42,333 bases of DNA from Candidatus Melainabacteria bacterium (lineage in GTDB: Bacteria > Cyanobacteriota > Vampirovibrionia > Obscuribacterales > Obscuribacteraceae). The notes below the pieces were generated by a model. That model was not told the DNA's origin and ran no database searches. It saw nothing but the letters and a program-made list of their open reading frames with translations. Position 1 is the first letter of the stretch. Every line of letters begins with the position of its first letter. The position numbers and the translations under genes were made by a program. The DNA lies in contig JADZFV010000375.1 in the NCBI GenBank assembly GCA_020854255.1, forward strand, positions 1 to 42,333, written 5' to 3'. This document shows, piece after piece, positions 1-8,950 of this stretch.

Positions 1-446
1 ACGATTTTTGCGCCATATTTTTGCACCATCGGCATGACCGCACTGCCTGCAGCCACCAGCGTTTCTTTATTGGCCAGCGCGATTGTTTTTCCTTTCTCAA
101 TCGCCTTTGCAGTCGGTTTTAACCCCAGAAAACCGACGACGCCCGTAACCACCGTGTCCGCGCCACTTTCGGCGGCGACTGTTTCCAGTCCTTTGGAGCC
201 GGTTTCGATTTCGACAAGAACGTCAGAGCCAAGTCTTTCGATCAGACTTTTTCTGTTTTCGAAAGTAGGCACAGAGACTACAGCCGGGCGAAATTCTCTT
301 ATCTGGTCGGCTAAAACGTCAAGATTGCCGGCACCTGCAGCCAGGGCGACCACTTCGATAATGTCTTTGTGAGCCGATGCGATGTCGAGCGTCTGCCGCC
401 CGATCGAGCCGGTTGAGCCTAACAGACTGATCTTCTTGGTTGCCAT
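1..446 (-). CDS. dxr: 1-deoxy-D-xylulose-5-phosphate reductoisomerase, N-terminal part
   Basis: This is the first committed enzyme of the MEP isoprenoid pathway, converting DXP to MEP with NADPH in the cytosol. The window holds the first 148 codons; the gene continues past base 1. The protein opens MATKKISLLGSTGSIGRQTL, carrying the GSTGSIG dinucleotide-binding loop at residues 10-16. Further on it reads VVTGVVGFLGLKPT and then GKTIALANKETLVAAG, the LANKE(S/T)LV block that is diagnostic of Dxr. The ATG lies at 444-446; the upstream Shine-Dalgarno signal is weak. It is divergent from the lipoprotein gene at 619, so the 172-bp gap must hold promoters in both directions, though I could not place them. 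Confidence 0.93.
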   Translation of the reverse strand, partial: MATKKISLLGSTGSIGRQTLDIASAHKDIIEVVALAAGAGNLDVLADQIREFRPAVVSVPTFENRKSLIERLGSDVLVEIETGSKGLETVAAESGADTVVTGVVGFLGLKPTAKAIEKGKTIALANKETLVAAGSAVMPMVQKYGAKI

Positions 447-618
447 TATAATTCCGGAACCACCTGACTACTTGTCTTTCGGCTAATTTTACTACCTTCG
501 CCGTCTTAGCATTTGTATGCGGGTTGCCAACACTTCATAAACTGTCCCTTTTAAAGCTGATTTAAAGCAGCCTCTATGGTTAACTTCTCCCAACTGGTTT
601 GGAAACAAGGAGCTTTTC

Positions 619-2046
619 ATGCTTTGCAAATCTGCCGTTTCGCGCGCGGTGAAAACGATCGTCGTTGCTTTGACCATTCCGCTGTTTGCCGGCTGCATCG
701 CCGAACAACGCTTAGGCTGGTCGCCGGACGGAAAAAAATTGGCGGTGGTCGGATCTGACGGCGTGCGGGTGTCGATTGATGGAGGATTCCATCTTGGAGA
801 GCCGGTCGAGGAAGACGCGCAGATTGTATCGTGGTTTTCCGACTCAAAACGCATTGTCGTCGTGACAAAAAAGCCATGCGAAACCTGGGCGGACTTAGAA
901 AAAGACGTCGACAAAGACGAAGTCGACTCAATCAAGGCGAGTGCTGCACAATTCCTCAAACAACTGGAGAATTGCCAGGGCAACTACACCATCTGCCGAG
1001 ATAGACTGCGCAAAGAAAATTTCAACAGCAATTACTTGTCGCAAGCACTGTTTTATTTGCGCGCAACTGAAAATGAGCGAATGACGCGGCTTGTTGGTCG
1101 CGATTGGAGAGAGTTCAAAATCAGCGCATCCACAGTTCCCGTCTCTACGATCAAGGTTTTTTCAGTAGAGGGCAATGGTGTTCTGCACCTCAAACAAACC
1201 CTAGATCGAACTACCGATGAATTTGAGTCGGCAAAGGTCAGTCCATCGAATGAATTTGTCTCTTTAGTCGATAATGACGCAAACCTCTGCTTAGCTTCCA
1301 CTGAATCTGGTGATAAAGGTGTCAAGGAAATCGGCTGGGGATTTGGGAAATTTCCTGATTGGGGAGTCAATGCCGATGTAATTTATGGATTGCACGCGGT
1401 CACAAAAAAGGAAAAAACACGAGAGAGAAACTATCAGGAATTGGTTGCAATTGACGCAAGAAAACCGGCCTCAATAAAACGACTCGCCGCACTGCCCACC
1501 ATCGCCAATGAAAAAGTTCGCGCAACTGTTGACGGCAACTTGATATACGGATCAACAACGACGATCAAGACCGGCAAAACTGCAAAACCTCAAACTGTCA
1601 ACACGTTAAACGTAATGACATTGGCCAGCGGCAAAACAAAGCGCATTTATCAAGGTTTGAAGGGCGACAGGGTGGAAAATTTCGAAGTCAGTCCGGATGG
1701 AAAAAATATTTCCATACCCACTTCAAATGGCACGATCAAGGTCGTTTCCTTGCAAGGTAGCAAAACGCGACTGATACGAACCGGCGATCCGAAAAGCGAG
1801 CAAGACGTTTTCACTCCTGTCTGGAGAAACAATGATGAAATTTGTTTTGAAAATCTGTCAACTGCAAGAGGTGAAAGTGGCGTAGCTCTATATTCGTTGA
1901 AAGGCGGCAAATCAAAAGGCATAAGCCGAGATTGGCCGTTTGATGCGGTCACCGGGCTTCTGGGCAAGGCAGAGGAAGATCGATTGACGTTCGGAAAAAT
2001 GATAGAAAACTTGAAGGAACAGAAAAATCGACCCAAACCACTTTGA
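619..2046 (+). CDS. Putative lipoprotein with TolB/WD40-like beta-propeller repeats
   Basis: A predicted 475-residue envelope protein of unknown function. The N-terminus has basic residues, then a hydrophobic stretch (TIVVALTIPLFAGC) ending in a lipobox-like LFAGC with Cys26, so lipid anchoring is likely. Repeats that look like propeller blades are visible: GWSPDGKKLAVVGSDGVRV near residue 33 and VSPDGKNISIPTSNGTIKVV near residue 357, both with the SPDG turn of TolB/WD40-like blades. An AAGGAG ribosome-binding site at 606-611 supports the ATG at 619. No catalytic motif is seen. It stands alone, divergent from dxr and convergent with the membrane protein at 2222. The lipoprotein call rests on the signal sequence; the propeller call is inference from short motifs. 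Confidence 0.75.
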   Translation: MLCKSAVSRAVKTIVVALTIPLFAGCIAEQRLGWSPDGKKLAVVGSDGVRVSIDGGFHLGEPVEEDAQIVSWFSDSKRIVVVTKKPCETWADLEKDVDKDEVDSIKASAAQFLKQLENCQGNYTICRDRLRKENFNSNYLSQALFYLRATENERMTRLVGRDWREFKISASTVPVSTIKVFSVEGNGVLHLKQTLDRTTDEFESAKVSPSNEFVSLVDNDANLCLASTESGDKGVKEIGWGFGKFPDWGVNADVIYGLHAVTKKEKTRERNYQELVAIDARKPASIKRLAALPTIANEKVRATVDGNLIYGSTTTIKTGKTAKPQTVNTLNVMTLASGKTKRIYQGLKGDRVENFEVSPDGKNISIPTSNGTIKVVSLQGSKTRLIRTGDPKSEQDVFTPVWRNNDEICFENLSTARGESGVALYSLKGGKSKGISRDWPFDAVTGLLGKAEEDRLTFGKMIENLKEQKNRPKPL

Positions 2047-2221
2047 GTGCTTCGACTTTCACCTATTTGAGCGGGTCTACCATGCTGGAGCTTATTCATT
2101 CCTCTTGAGGAACGCTTTCGGGTCGTCGTGCCGTCCATCTTTGGATTCCGCTTTCGCCAGAAGGTCGGAAAGTGGAGCCTGCAACGCTACTTTGAAAACA
2201 GAGCTCTGAGCCGCTCAAGAT

Positions 2222-2608
2222 TCACTTGCCTGTGACCAGGAATTTTGTGCCGTTGGCGCCCTGCGTTGCTCTGTAAAAGGCTTTGCATGCCAGTCCTAGG
2301 ACTAACGATATGACTGCTACTGCCAGGAGAATCGCGGCTGGCCAGATTACTTCTTGACCAAATTCGCTGAGTGATCTTTCAGACAGATAGGCTGTTAGCG
2401 CGGTAAATCCGATCACTAAATAAAACGGAAATCCGCAAATTAGAAACAGAGTTGTCGCTATGCTGACTAAACTGTCTTCGGTTGTTTTTAGTGATTCTGA
2501 ATAGAGGATCTTTTCGTTGTTTTCTAAATGCTGATTAAAATCTGTGCGATCCTTTTGGATTTCTTGTTTTTGTTGTGTTTTTCTTTCTGTTATTTGATTC
2601 GTTTTCAT
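2222..2608 (-). CDS. Small two-helix membrane protein, unrecognised
   Basis: A 128-residue protein that I do not recognise. The first 40 residues are strongly hydrophilic and rich in Lys, Gln and Glu. Two hydrophobic segments follow: about residues 47-72 (LVSIATTLFLICGFPFYLVI) and about 87-110 (VIWPAAILLAVAVISLVLGL). A short polar tail ends in VTGK. The ATG at 2606-2608 is preceded by GGTGG. The long polar N-terminus may form a helix in the cytosol. It has no clear partner; the gap towards the TPR gene at 3622 is 132 bases and I saw nothing in it. Another frame across its downstream region looks coding-like (see findings). Confidence 0.6.
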   Translation of the reverse strand: MKTNQITERKTQQKQEIQKDRTDFNQHLENNEKILYSESLKTTEDSLVSIATTLFLICGFPFYLVIGFTALTAYLSERSLSEFGQEVIWPAAILLAVAVISLVLGLACKAFYRATQGANGTKFLVTGK

Positions 2609-2740
2609 GCCACCAGAATAGGTTAGCGGTGGTTAAGAACTGGTTATGAATTCGCTTTGTGCCTTGATCTTTCACACTGTCTTAATTGTTTCGATTCTTC
2701 GGTTCAAAGTCTTTCAGCTTCGCGCCGCTATGTTTCAAGA

Positions 2741-3622
2741 CTAAATACGCTCGGCTTCCTTCAGATCCTGCTCTGCCAGATCCTTTCTACCTAACTTTTC
2801 GTATGCAGCAGCCCTCTCTTTGTAGACGTTTGCAGAGGGAATCAGTTGAATTGCTCTGGAGTAATCGGCAATTGCTTCTTTCAGGCGTCCTAGTTTTACC
2901 TGCACTTTGCCTCGCGCTTCATATCCGGCGTCGTCTTCAGGATTTCGCCCGAGCAAATTGTTGAGGCACGTTATCGCTTCCTCTCTCTTGTTCAATTTGT
3001 CCAGGCAAAAGGCTTCTTTGAGCGCTGTTCGGTCATCGCAATGAATTTTTTGCATGGTCCTGAAGTCGGCAAGCGCGCGTTCATACAAATGGAGGTTTTC
3101 CAGAATGCTTGCTCTGCGCTCATATGCATTGCGCTTTTGTCTGTGCAAAGCAATGTATTTGTCGAGATCCAAGAGCGCTTCTTTGTCTTTGTGCAGTCTG
3201 CTGTAGGAGGCAGCCCTTTCCATGTAGGCCTGCGTGTCAGGTTTTTTTACCGAAAGCGCTTTGCCGGCCATTTGAATTGCCAGATCGTATTTGCTTTGAG
3301 CGTTTGCCAATTCGCTCATCATGTAATAGGCTTTGCCAAACTCCGGGGCAATTCTGATTGCTTTTCGAAAGCATTGCTCCGCTTTGATCAGACCGCCGGC
3401 CATGTCGTTAGTGTCTTTGAAGTATGTCTCTCCCAGCTCGACAAGCAATGACGCATTCTGTGGATTTTTTCTGTACAATTCGGAAAGGATTTCACTGGCC
3501 TTATCGAGGTGGCCCGCTTTTTTATACCACTGAGCACGTTCGTAAAAAGCTTCATCTGATGTTTTACAGATGCCGGCTGCACAGTTTGCAAAGCACAGCG
3601 CGACTGTGAGAACACCAATCAT
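2741..3622 (-). CDS. Exported TPR-repeat protein
   Basis: A predicted 293-residue secreted or periplasmic scaffold made of tandem tetratricopeptide repeats. The chosen start MIGVLTVALCFANCAAGICK gives a short signal peptide, and a Cys near residue 14 makes lipidation possible. About seven to eight TPR units follow, for example KAGHLDKASEILSELYRKNP, GKAYYMMSELANAQSKYDLA and LGRLKEAIADYSRAIQLIP, with the usual G-x3-A-x6-Y/F-x-A-I-x2-P pattern. The open frame extends upstream to 3760, but that part overlaps the preceding gene (stop at 3651) and looks untranslated. The start lies 28 bases after that stop, inside a tandem 16-bp repeat, suggesting co-transcription with the 370-residue protein. The partner is unknown. 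Confidence 0.75.
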   Translation of the reverse strand: MIGVLTVALCFANCAAGICKTSDEAFYERAQWYKKAGHLDKASEILSELYRKNPQNASLLVELGETYFKDTNDMAGGLIKAEQCFRKAIRIAPEFGKAYYMMSELANAQSKYDLAIQMAGKALSVKKPDTQAYMERAASYSRLHKDKEALLDLDKYIALHRQKRNAYERRASILENLHLYERALADFRTMQKIHCDDRTALKEAFCLDKLNKREEAITCLNNLLGRNPEDDAGYEARGKVQVKLGRLKEAIADYSRAIQLIPSANVYKERAAAYEKLGRKDLAEQDLKEAERI

Positions 3623-3654
3623 GCCAATCTCAAACCACGCCAATCTCAAACTAT
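3623..3654. repeat. Two tandem 16-bp units at the junction of two genes
   Basis: The plus strand reads GCCAATCTCAAACCAC followed directly by GCCAATCTCAAACTAT, identical at 14 of 16 positions. The second unit contains the TAG stop (3651-3653) of the upstream minus-strand gene, and the first abuts the start codon of the downstream TPR gene. A tandem duplication therefore sets the spacing between the two genes. Confidence 0.8.
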
Positions 3655-4763
3655 GGCAGTTCAATGCGAGGGAAGGCATTGTTCTTGGCCAGGTTACGCA
3701 TAAATGTGATCGCCAATTCGCGGTGTTTGGCCTGGTCGTAGCTGCCGCCCCAGAAGCCATAATAATACTCGGGGAAGCGAGGATCTCTGGGATCTCCGTA
3801 AATGCGGTAGGGGTCCATAGGCATCACCGCATTGCCTGGAGGAGTCCTGTTAACTCGCTGCAATCCGGTGCGTGAATCGCTGTCGACGGACTTCAGAAGC
3901 GAAATTGCATCTTCGAACTTCTTCATCGTGTAAGGGTTGTTCAATTCAATGTAGCGACCGCCGTTTAAGACCTGATCGATGATGGGTTTCATCGCCTGGG
4001 CTGTATAAACGTCGGCAAGATAGATCTTGAAATATGGGTTGTCGGAAGTTTTCACCGACTCTTCCAGGCTCTTTGCCTGGACATCCAGAATGCTCGCGGA
4101 AGTTTTGGACATGCGCAAGAAATAATTCATGGCATCGCCGGCTACGACACGCTGACCGCCGGGCGCCTGGAAATCAACTTGCTGGTTCGGTTTGAAGTTG
4201 GAGAAGCCTTTGAATCCGCCTTCGGCAGCCAGAGCTTCGTTGACCTTGAGCCTGGTCGCTTCCAGATCTCTGACGGCAGTGTTCATCTCGATTTCTTTAG
4301 CTTGAATCGAGTAGTAATGTCTTCTCGGGCGCTGGGAAGTAGTCCCGTCGCCGCCACGTATCTGCTCCATTTCACCGGAGCCGTCCAGCCAGAAGAAGTA
4401 GCCTTTTGCATCGACGAAGTGCTTGACCTTGACGCCTTCCGGGATTCCCTGAATGCTCAATTGCTGATAATTGGGATTGGCCGCCAGTTTGCGGTCGAAA
4501 TCCGGTTCTCCGTAGCGCAATGTCAGCTTGCCATTCACGACCGGATCGCCTATTGCTACTTGATCAGTAACTAAAGGCCGATTGACGTTAATTACTTCGG
4601 GTGTTGTCTGCCCGCCTGCCAGCCTTTCGCGGATGCGGTCACGAAACGAAGCAGGTTCCTGAGGGCTCGCCGCCCGCACCCAGTACTCGCTGTTGTCCAG
4701 AACATTGCCCTGCTGCAGCTTTACTGCTTGCGGGTCGAATTGTTCGGTTGATCGTTCACCCAT
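3651..4763 (-). CDS. Unrecognised 370-residue protein
   Basis: I do not recognise this protein. It has no signal peptide and no membrane segment. Visible features are a polar N-terminus (MGERSTEQFDPQAVKLQQGN), a central region with many charged helices (KEIEMNTAVRDLEATRLKVN) and a Pro/Tyr/Gly-rich stretch (YRIYGDPRDPRFPEYYYGFW) near residues 320-340. The ATG at 4761-4763 is preceded by AAGGA with 8 bases of spacing, so the start is firm. It precedes the exported TPR gene by 28 bases on the same strand, and a joint role is possible. The 170-base gap towards thrS shows no clear terminator. Its length and protein-like composition make it a real gene; its function is unknown. Confidence 0.7.
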   Translation of the reverse strand: MGERSTEQFDPQAVKLQQGNVLDNSEYWVRAASPQEPASFRDRIRERLAGGQTTPEVINVNRPLVTDQVAIGDPVVNGKLTLRYGEPDFDRKLAANPNYQQLSIQGIPEGVKVKHFVDAKGYFFWLDGSGEMEQIRGGDGTTSQRPRRHYYSIQAKEIEMNTAVRDLEATRLKVNEALAAEGGFKGFSNFKPNQQVDFQAPGGQRVVAGDAMNYFLRMSKTSASILDVQAKSLEESVKTSDNPYFKIYLADVYTAQAMKPIIDQVLNGGRYIELNNPYTMKKFEDAISLLKSVDSDSRTGLQRVNRTPPGNAVMPMDPYRIYGDPRDPRFPEYYYGFWGGSYDQAKHRELAITFMRNLAKNNAFPRIELP

Positions 4764-4933
4764 AAATGCTGTCCTTAGGGCTTTTCCGCCAAGCTATAAG
4801 TGAATATCTTCAAAATCAAGCCCAGTGTCAATGTGAGGACTACGTAGCAAATCGACAGCGGAGCCGCAAACAACTGCATGATTCGCAAAAAGCATGCTGC
4901 TCCCCTCAACGGAGTTTTTCTCCAGGCAAAAGC

Positions 4934-6889
4934 CTACGCTTTGCTGTCGATCTCTTCCTTGAATTTGACCATCATGTCTCTCAAATTGAGAATGCCCAGA
5001 TCGCCTTCGCGTCTGTGCCGCAAGGCGGCGCCGTCGGCTGCCAATTCCTTATCGCCCACTACCAGCATATAAGGTACCTGCTCAACCTGCGCCTCGCGGA
5101 TTCGATAGTTGATCGTTTCAGAACGCGTGTCCACCTTGACCCTCATGCCCATGCCTCTCAAGGCTGCGGCTACTTTGTCCGCATGCTCCCAGTGGCGGTC
5201 GGCAATCGGCAAGATTATGGCTTGCATAGGCGCCAGCCAGAGCGGGAAGGCTCCGGCATAGTGCTCGATCAGTCCGCCTACAAAGCGTTCCATCGAGCCT
5301 AAAACGGCGCGGTGGATCATGATTACTTTGTGGCGAGAATTATCGTCGCCGATGAAATTGACATCAAATCGATTGGGCAAGTTGAGATCGACTTGAACAG
5401 TCGGTCCCTGCCATTCGCGTCCGATGGCGTCGTAGAGCTTGATGTCGATCTTGGGAGCGTAGAACGCGCCGCCGCCTTCATCAAGTTCGCATTCCAGACC
5501 GCGTGATTTGGCCGCCGATCTGAGTGCTTCGGTGGCGAAATCCCACTCTTCGACCGAACCGATGAACTTTTCCGGGCGCGTTGCCAGGTAGGCTTTATAT
5601 GTATAGCCAAAAGTTTTCATCAAGGTGTCGATCAAATCGAGGATGCCATTGATTTCGCTTTCCAACTGCTCCGGCGTGCAGAAGATGTGCGAGTCGTCTT
5701 GTGTAAATCCGCGCACTCTAAGCATTCCGTGCAGAACGCCGGAGCGCTCGTAGCGATAGACAGTGCCCAACTCCGCAAAACGCAGGGGCAGGTCGCGGTA
5801 AGAGCGCAGGCGGGTCTTGTAGATCATGATATGACCAGGGCAGTTCATCGGCTTAGCCCGATATGGCATACCGTCAATGTCCATGGCCGAATACATGTTT
5901 TCGCCGTACGACTCGAGGTGACCGCTGATTTTGTACAATTCCTCGGAGGCAATATGAGGCGTGAAAACGAAGTCATAGCCGCGTTTTCTATGTTCGTCGC
6001 GCCAATAGTCTTCAATAACGGCTCGCACTGTAGCCAGATTTGGGTGCCAGAAAACCAGGCCGGGGCCTACCTCATCATGAACTGAGAAGAGGTCGAGCTG
6101 CTTTGAAAGCTTTCTATGGTCGCGTTTTTCCGCCTCTTCAAGCCTGAGCAGGTATTCGTCGAGATCTTTCTTAGACCAGAAGGCAGTCGCGTAAATCCTC
6201 TGCAGGTGGTCCTTCTTCTCATCGCCGCGCCAGTAGCTGCCCGAAAATTTGAGCAGTTTGAACGCTTTTATATAATTGGTGGAAGGCAAGTGCGGACCGC
6301 GGCAGAGATCGTTCCAGATCGTCTTGCCGTCTTTATCCTGCATGAGATAGAGCGTAGGCTCGTGGTTTCTGTGCTCTTCAAGTAGCTCGGCTTTGAATTT
6401 CTCGCCTTGATCCTTGAATTCCTTCAGCTGTTTGTCCACATCAGGAATGTAGAAACGCACCAATTTTTGATTGCTGTCGGCAATCTTTTTCATTTCCAGC
6501 TCGATTTTGTCGAGATCTTCGGCTGTGAGCTTATGGTCCGGGATGTCGAAGTCGTAATAGAAGCCGTCTTCGATAGTTGGACCAATGGCGATTTTGGCCT
6601 TGGGAAACAGTTTTTGCACAGCCTGGGCCATGACGTGAGCGCTCGAATGCCTCAAGAGCTCGATGGATTCTTTGTCGTCCGGTTTGAGTATGCGTACTGT
6701 GTCGCCGTCGTTCAGAGGAGTGAATAAATCGCGCAATTCGCCATTTATGATGGCGCCGACCGCTTTCCTGTAAAGCCCCTCGGCAATTGACTTGGCTAGA
6801 TCTGCTGCGGTCCAACCTGGTTCGATGGCTCTCTGAGAACCATCTGGAAGATTGATCACGGGGGCGTTTTTTACCTCTTGAACTGACAT
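4934..6889 (-). CDS. thrS: Threonine--tRNA ligase
   Basis: Class II aminoacyl-tRNA synthetase that charges tRNA-Thr in the cytosol; 651 residues, normal for the full-length form. Order of domains: TGS (about 10-70), the editing/SAD domain with HSSAHVMAQAV near 80, the catalytic core, and the anticodon-binding domain from about 545 (PMQAIILPIADRHWEHADKV). Zinc ligands are visible as Cys near 350 in MNCPGH, His near 400 in DDSHIF and His near 527 in MIHRA; motif 3 is GSMERF. I start at the second Met, MSVQEVKNAP, because GAGGA sits 7 bases before it. An upstream ATG at 6911-6913 has no ribosome-binding site and lies in a small inverted repeat, ATCTAC/GTAGAT (6912-6931). No T-box leader is seen. 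The CxxC protein gene ends 71 bases upstream. Confidence 0.97.
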   Translation of the reverse strand: MSVQEVKNAPVINLPDGSQRAIEPGWTAADLAKSIAEGLYRKAVGAIINGELRDLFTPLNDGDTVRILKPDDKESIELLRHSSAHVMAQAVQKLFPKAKIAIGPTIEDGFYYDFDIPDHKLTAEDLDKIELEMKKIADSNQKLVRFYIPDVDKQLKEFKDQGEKFKAELLEEHRNHEPTLYLMQDKDGKTIWNDLCRGPHLPSTNYIKAFKLLKFSGSYWRGDEKKDHLQRIYATAFWSKKDLDEYLLRLEEAEKRDHRKLSKQLDLFSVHDEVGPGLVFWHPNLATVRAVIEDYWRDEHRKRGYDFVFTPHIASEELYKISGHLESYGENMYSAMDIDGMPYRAKPMNCPGHIMIYKTRLRSYRDLPLRFAELGTVYRYERSGVLHGMLRVRGFTQDDSHIFCTPEQLESEINGILDLIDTLMKTFGYTYKAYLATRPEKFIGSVEEWDFATEALRSAAKSRGLECELDEGGGAFYAPKIDIKLYDAIGREWQGPTVQVDLNLPNRFDVNFIGDDNSRHKVIMIHRAVLGSMERFVGGLIEHYAGAFPLWLAPMQAIILPIADRHWEHADKVAAALRGMGMRVKVDTRSETINYRIREAQVEQVPYMLVVGDKELAADGAALRHRREGDLGILNLRDMMVKFKEEIDSKA

Positions 6890-6960
6890 AGTTTTATCCT
6901 CATTTGGCGGCATCTACAAACTGCCGTAGATAAGGATTTTACCAATTTATCCGGCGGATC

Positions 6961-7452
6961 TTAGCAACCGAACTCGCTTCTCAGCTGTTTCGTAAAGGAG
7001 GCCAGATTGTCCCTTGTCGTGTGCATCCTTATGCCGACGCCATCCCAGCGGTAAACGCCGGTCGTAGCATTGCCGGAATCGAGCCAGGCTTCTACCTTGA
7101 AGCCGAACACGGGCGCTTTGGTGACGCGCAATTCAAAGAAGGGTTCGGCCGGCTCAAAAATAACGGCGTCCAGCTTTCCTTCTATTAGCTGTTCGATCTG
7201 GTCGGCCAGTTCATGGACTTCGTCTTTCGGTTTGCGGCAAAAGAGACATTCCCCGAAGTCGGAATCTTCTTCTTCTGGTACATGACCGTTGGATGTATAA
7301 CCCAGATTAATGTTGAAAGGACCGCTCACAAGCACCAGTCCGACCTTTTGCCAGGCCTGATCGCTCATTATTTCGGCAACCGGAAGTGCCGGGCCGGGAA
7401 CGATCTCAAGGGTGCTTTCCACTTCCTTGTCTTCAGAAGCTAATTTTGCCAA
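6961..7452 (-). CDS. Unrecognised 163-residue protein with a CLFC motif
   Basis: A soluble acidic protein. One CxxC motif occurs near residue 70 (GECLFCRKPKDE) after an acidic run (EEEDSDFGE). The C-terminal half has alternating beta strands (FFELRVTKAPVFGFKVEAWL) and ends in a helix (DNLASFTKQLRSEFGC). The C-terminal layout (ELRV, then EAWLD, then a final amphipathic helix) vaguely recalls WapI-type immunity proteins, but I would not assign that. The first start is TTG at 7450-7452 with AGG 8 bases upstream; an ATG at 7368 (MSDQAWQK) is an alternative. It lies between mnmE and thrS on the same strand, about 80 bases after the mnmE end and 71 before thrS. Confidence 0.55.
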   Translation of the reverse strand: MAKLASEDKEVESTLEIVPGPALPVAEIMSDQAWQKVGLVLVSGPFNINLGYTSNGHVPEEEDSDFGECLFCRKPKDEVHELADQIEQLIEGKLDAVIFEPAEPFFELRVTKAPVFGFKVEAWLDSGNATTGVYRWDGVGIRMHTTRDNLASFTKQLRSEFGC

Positions 7453-7534
7453 AAGGGACCTGCTTTATTTGTTTAACAATAACGACTCTGACTGTTGCTG
7501 ATCGAGAATCAGCTGCCTGTTAATCGAACTCCGG

Positions 7535-8950
7535 CTATTTGCCAATGCAGAAATTCGCGAATACCTGACAAATTACTTCCTCCGACACAGATTCACCGCA
7601 GACCTCGGACAAACGATCCACCGCCAATTTTAGATCGGTGGCCAGGCAGTCTTGGGGGAGTCCTGTGTCTAGAGTTTCTTTAACAAGCTGTAAAGCTTGA
7701 TTGGCACTACTACACAGCTCATGCTGGCGTTGATTGAGCGAGCCGCCCGCTTGCTTTAGTGCTTCTTCTGTGAGTACGTAATTCTCAATAACGGCGCCGA
7801 TGTCTTTGATACCTTCTCCCGTCCGGGCAGAAATTCCCAGCTTTGCTACCGGTTCACCTTGTGCCGCATCGATTTTACCTTTGAGAAATTGGTCGAATTT
7901 GAAGTCAGGACTGAGGTCCACTTTGTTGGCAATCAGTACAAAGGGTTTCTCACCGACAAGTTCGCGAACTCTCTCATCTTCGTCCGACCAGGGAGAATTA
8001 GCTTCAAAAAGCAGCAATATAAAGTCCGCTTCTTCGACTGCCATGGCCGACCGCTCAATGCCGATTTGTTCGATGGCATCTTCTGTATGGCGAATGCCGG
8101 CCGTGTCGATCAAGATTACTGGAATGCCCGCCAGGTCAAGCGGTTCCTTTAGCGAGTCGCGAGTTGTGCCGGCCACTTCCGTGACAATGGCCCGGTCGTA
8201 ACTGAGCAACTGATTGAGAAGACTGGACTTGCCGGCGTTGGGTTTGCCGACGATGGCAACTTTCATTCCTTCGCGTAAGAAGTGGCCCGATCGAGCTGTC
8301 TTCAAAAGTCGCTCGAGTGCCTCAGCGCTTTGCGCGACCACGCTTTTAATGCGTTCAGTGGGTGCGTCGCCTACTTCTTCAGGAAAGTCGATTCCCGCTA
8401 CTATTTCAGTCAGGAGCGTCAATAAATCGAGGCGCACTGCTTTGATTTTTGCGCCCAGTCCTCCAGCCATCGCCGACACGGCTAGCTGCCTCTGGCGCAC
8501 GGTTTTTGCCTGGATCACGTCCAATACTGCTTCGGCCTGGGTCAAATCAATCTTGCCGGAAAGAAACGCCCGCTGCGTAAATTCTCCGGCGCGCGCGAGC
8601 CTGGCACCGCATTGCAGGCAGAGATTGAGAATCTCGGCTGTGACGATGCTGCCTCCATGGCAATTGATCTCAATGAGATCGGCGCCGGTGTATGAATTCG
8701 GTGCCTTGTACGCAATAACTACTACTTCATCGATTACGTTTCCGGTCTTGGGATCTCGGATAAATCCGTGTTGGGCCGTATGTGTCTTCAGTGGCGGCTC
8801 ACCTTCCTGGTGCGGAAAGCCTTGCGGGGTAAAAAGCCCTTCAGCGATAGGCCAGGCGTCTTTGCCCTCCAGGCGCACGATTGCGATGGCGCCTGCGCCG
8901 AAAGCGGTGGAAATTGCACAGATAGTGTCGTCCAGAAACATTGAATTCAT
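7535..8950 (-). CDS. mnmE: tRNA uridine-5-carboxymethylaminomethyl GTPase MnmE
   Basis: With MnmG it installs the cmnm5 group on U34 of several tRNAs. The protein shows the folate-binding N-terminal domain (FLDDTICAISTAFGAGAIAI), the helical domain, and a GTPase inserted near residue 233 with P-loop GKPNAGKSS, the switch GTTRD, DTAG and NKVD. It ends in FCIGK, carrying the catalytic Cys of the family three residues from the end. Length of 471 residues is normal. The frame is open to 9007 with a TTG, but family N-termini begin a few residues before DDTI, so the ATG at 8948-8950 or 8939-8941 is more likely; neither has a clear ribosome-binding site. No mnmG is seen in the window. Confidence 0.95.
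   Translation of the reverse strand: MNSMFLDDTICAISTAFGAGAIAIVRLEGKDAWPIAEGLFTPQGFPHQEGEPPLKTHTAQHGFIRDPKTGNVIDEVVVIAYKAPNSYTGADLIEINCHGGSIVTAEILNLCLQCGARLARAGEFTQRAFLSGKIDLTQAEAVLDVIQAKTVRQRQLAVSAMAGGLGAKIKAVRLDLLTLLTEIVAGIDFPEEVGDAPTERIKSVVAQSAEALERLLKTARSGHFLREGMKVAIVGKPNAGKSSLLNQLLSYDRAIVTEVAGTTRDSLKEPLDLAGIPVILIDTAGIRHTEDAIEQIGIERSAMAVEEADFILLLFEANSPWSDEDERVRELVGEKPFVLIANKVDLSPDFKFDQFLKGKIDAAQGEPVAKLGISARTGEGIKDIGAVIENYVLTEEALKQAGGSLNQRQHELCSSANQALQLVKETLDTGLPQDCLATDLKLAVDRLSEVCGESVSEEVICQVFANFCIGK

Noticed and set aside
6890-6960. T-box or other leader control upstream of thrS
   Set aside because: The gap is only 71 bases after the preceding gene, with one small inverted repeat and no T-box consensus.
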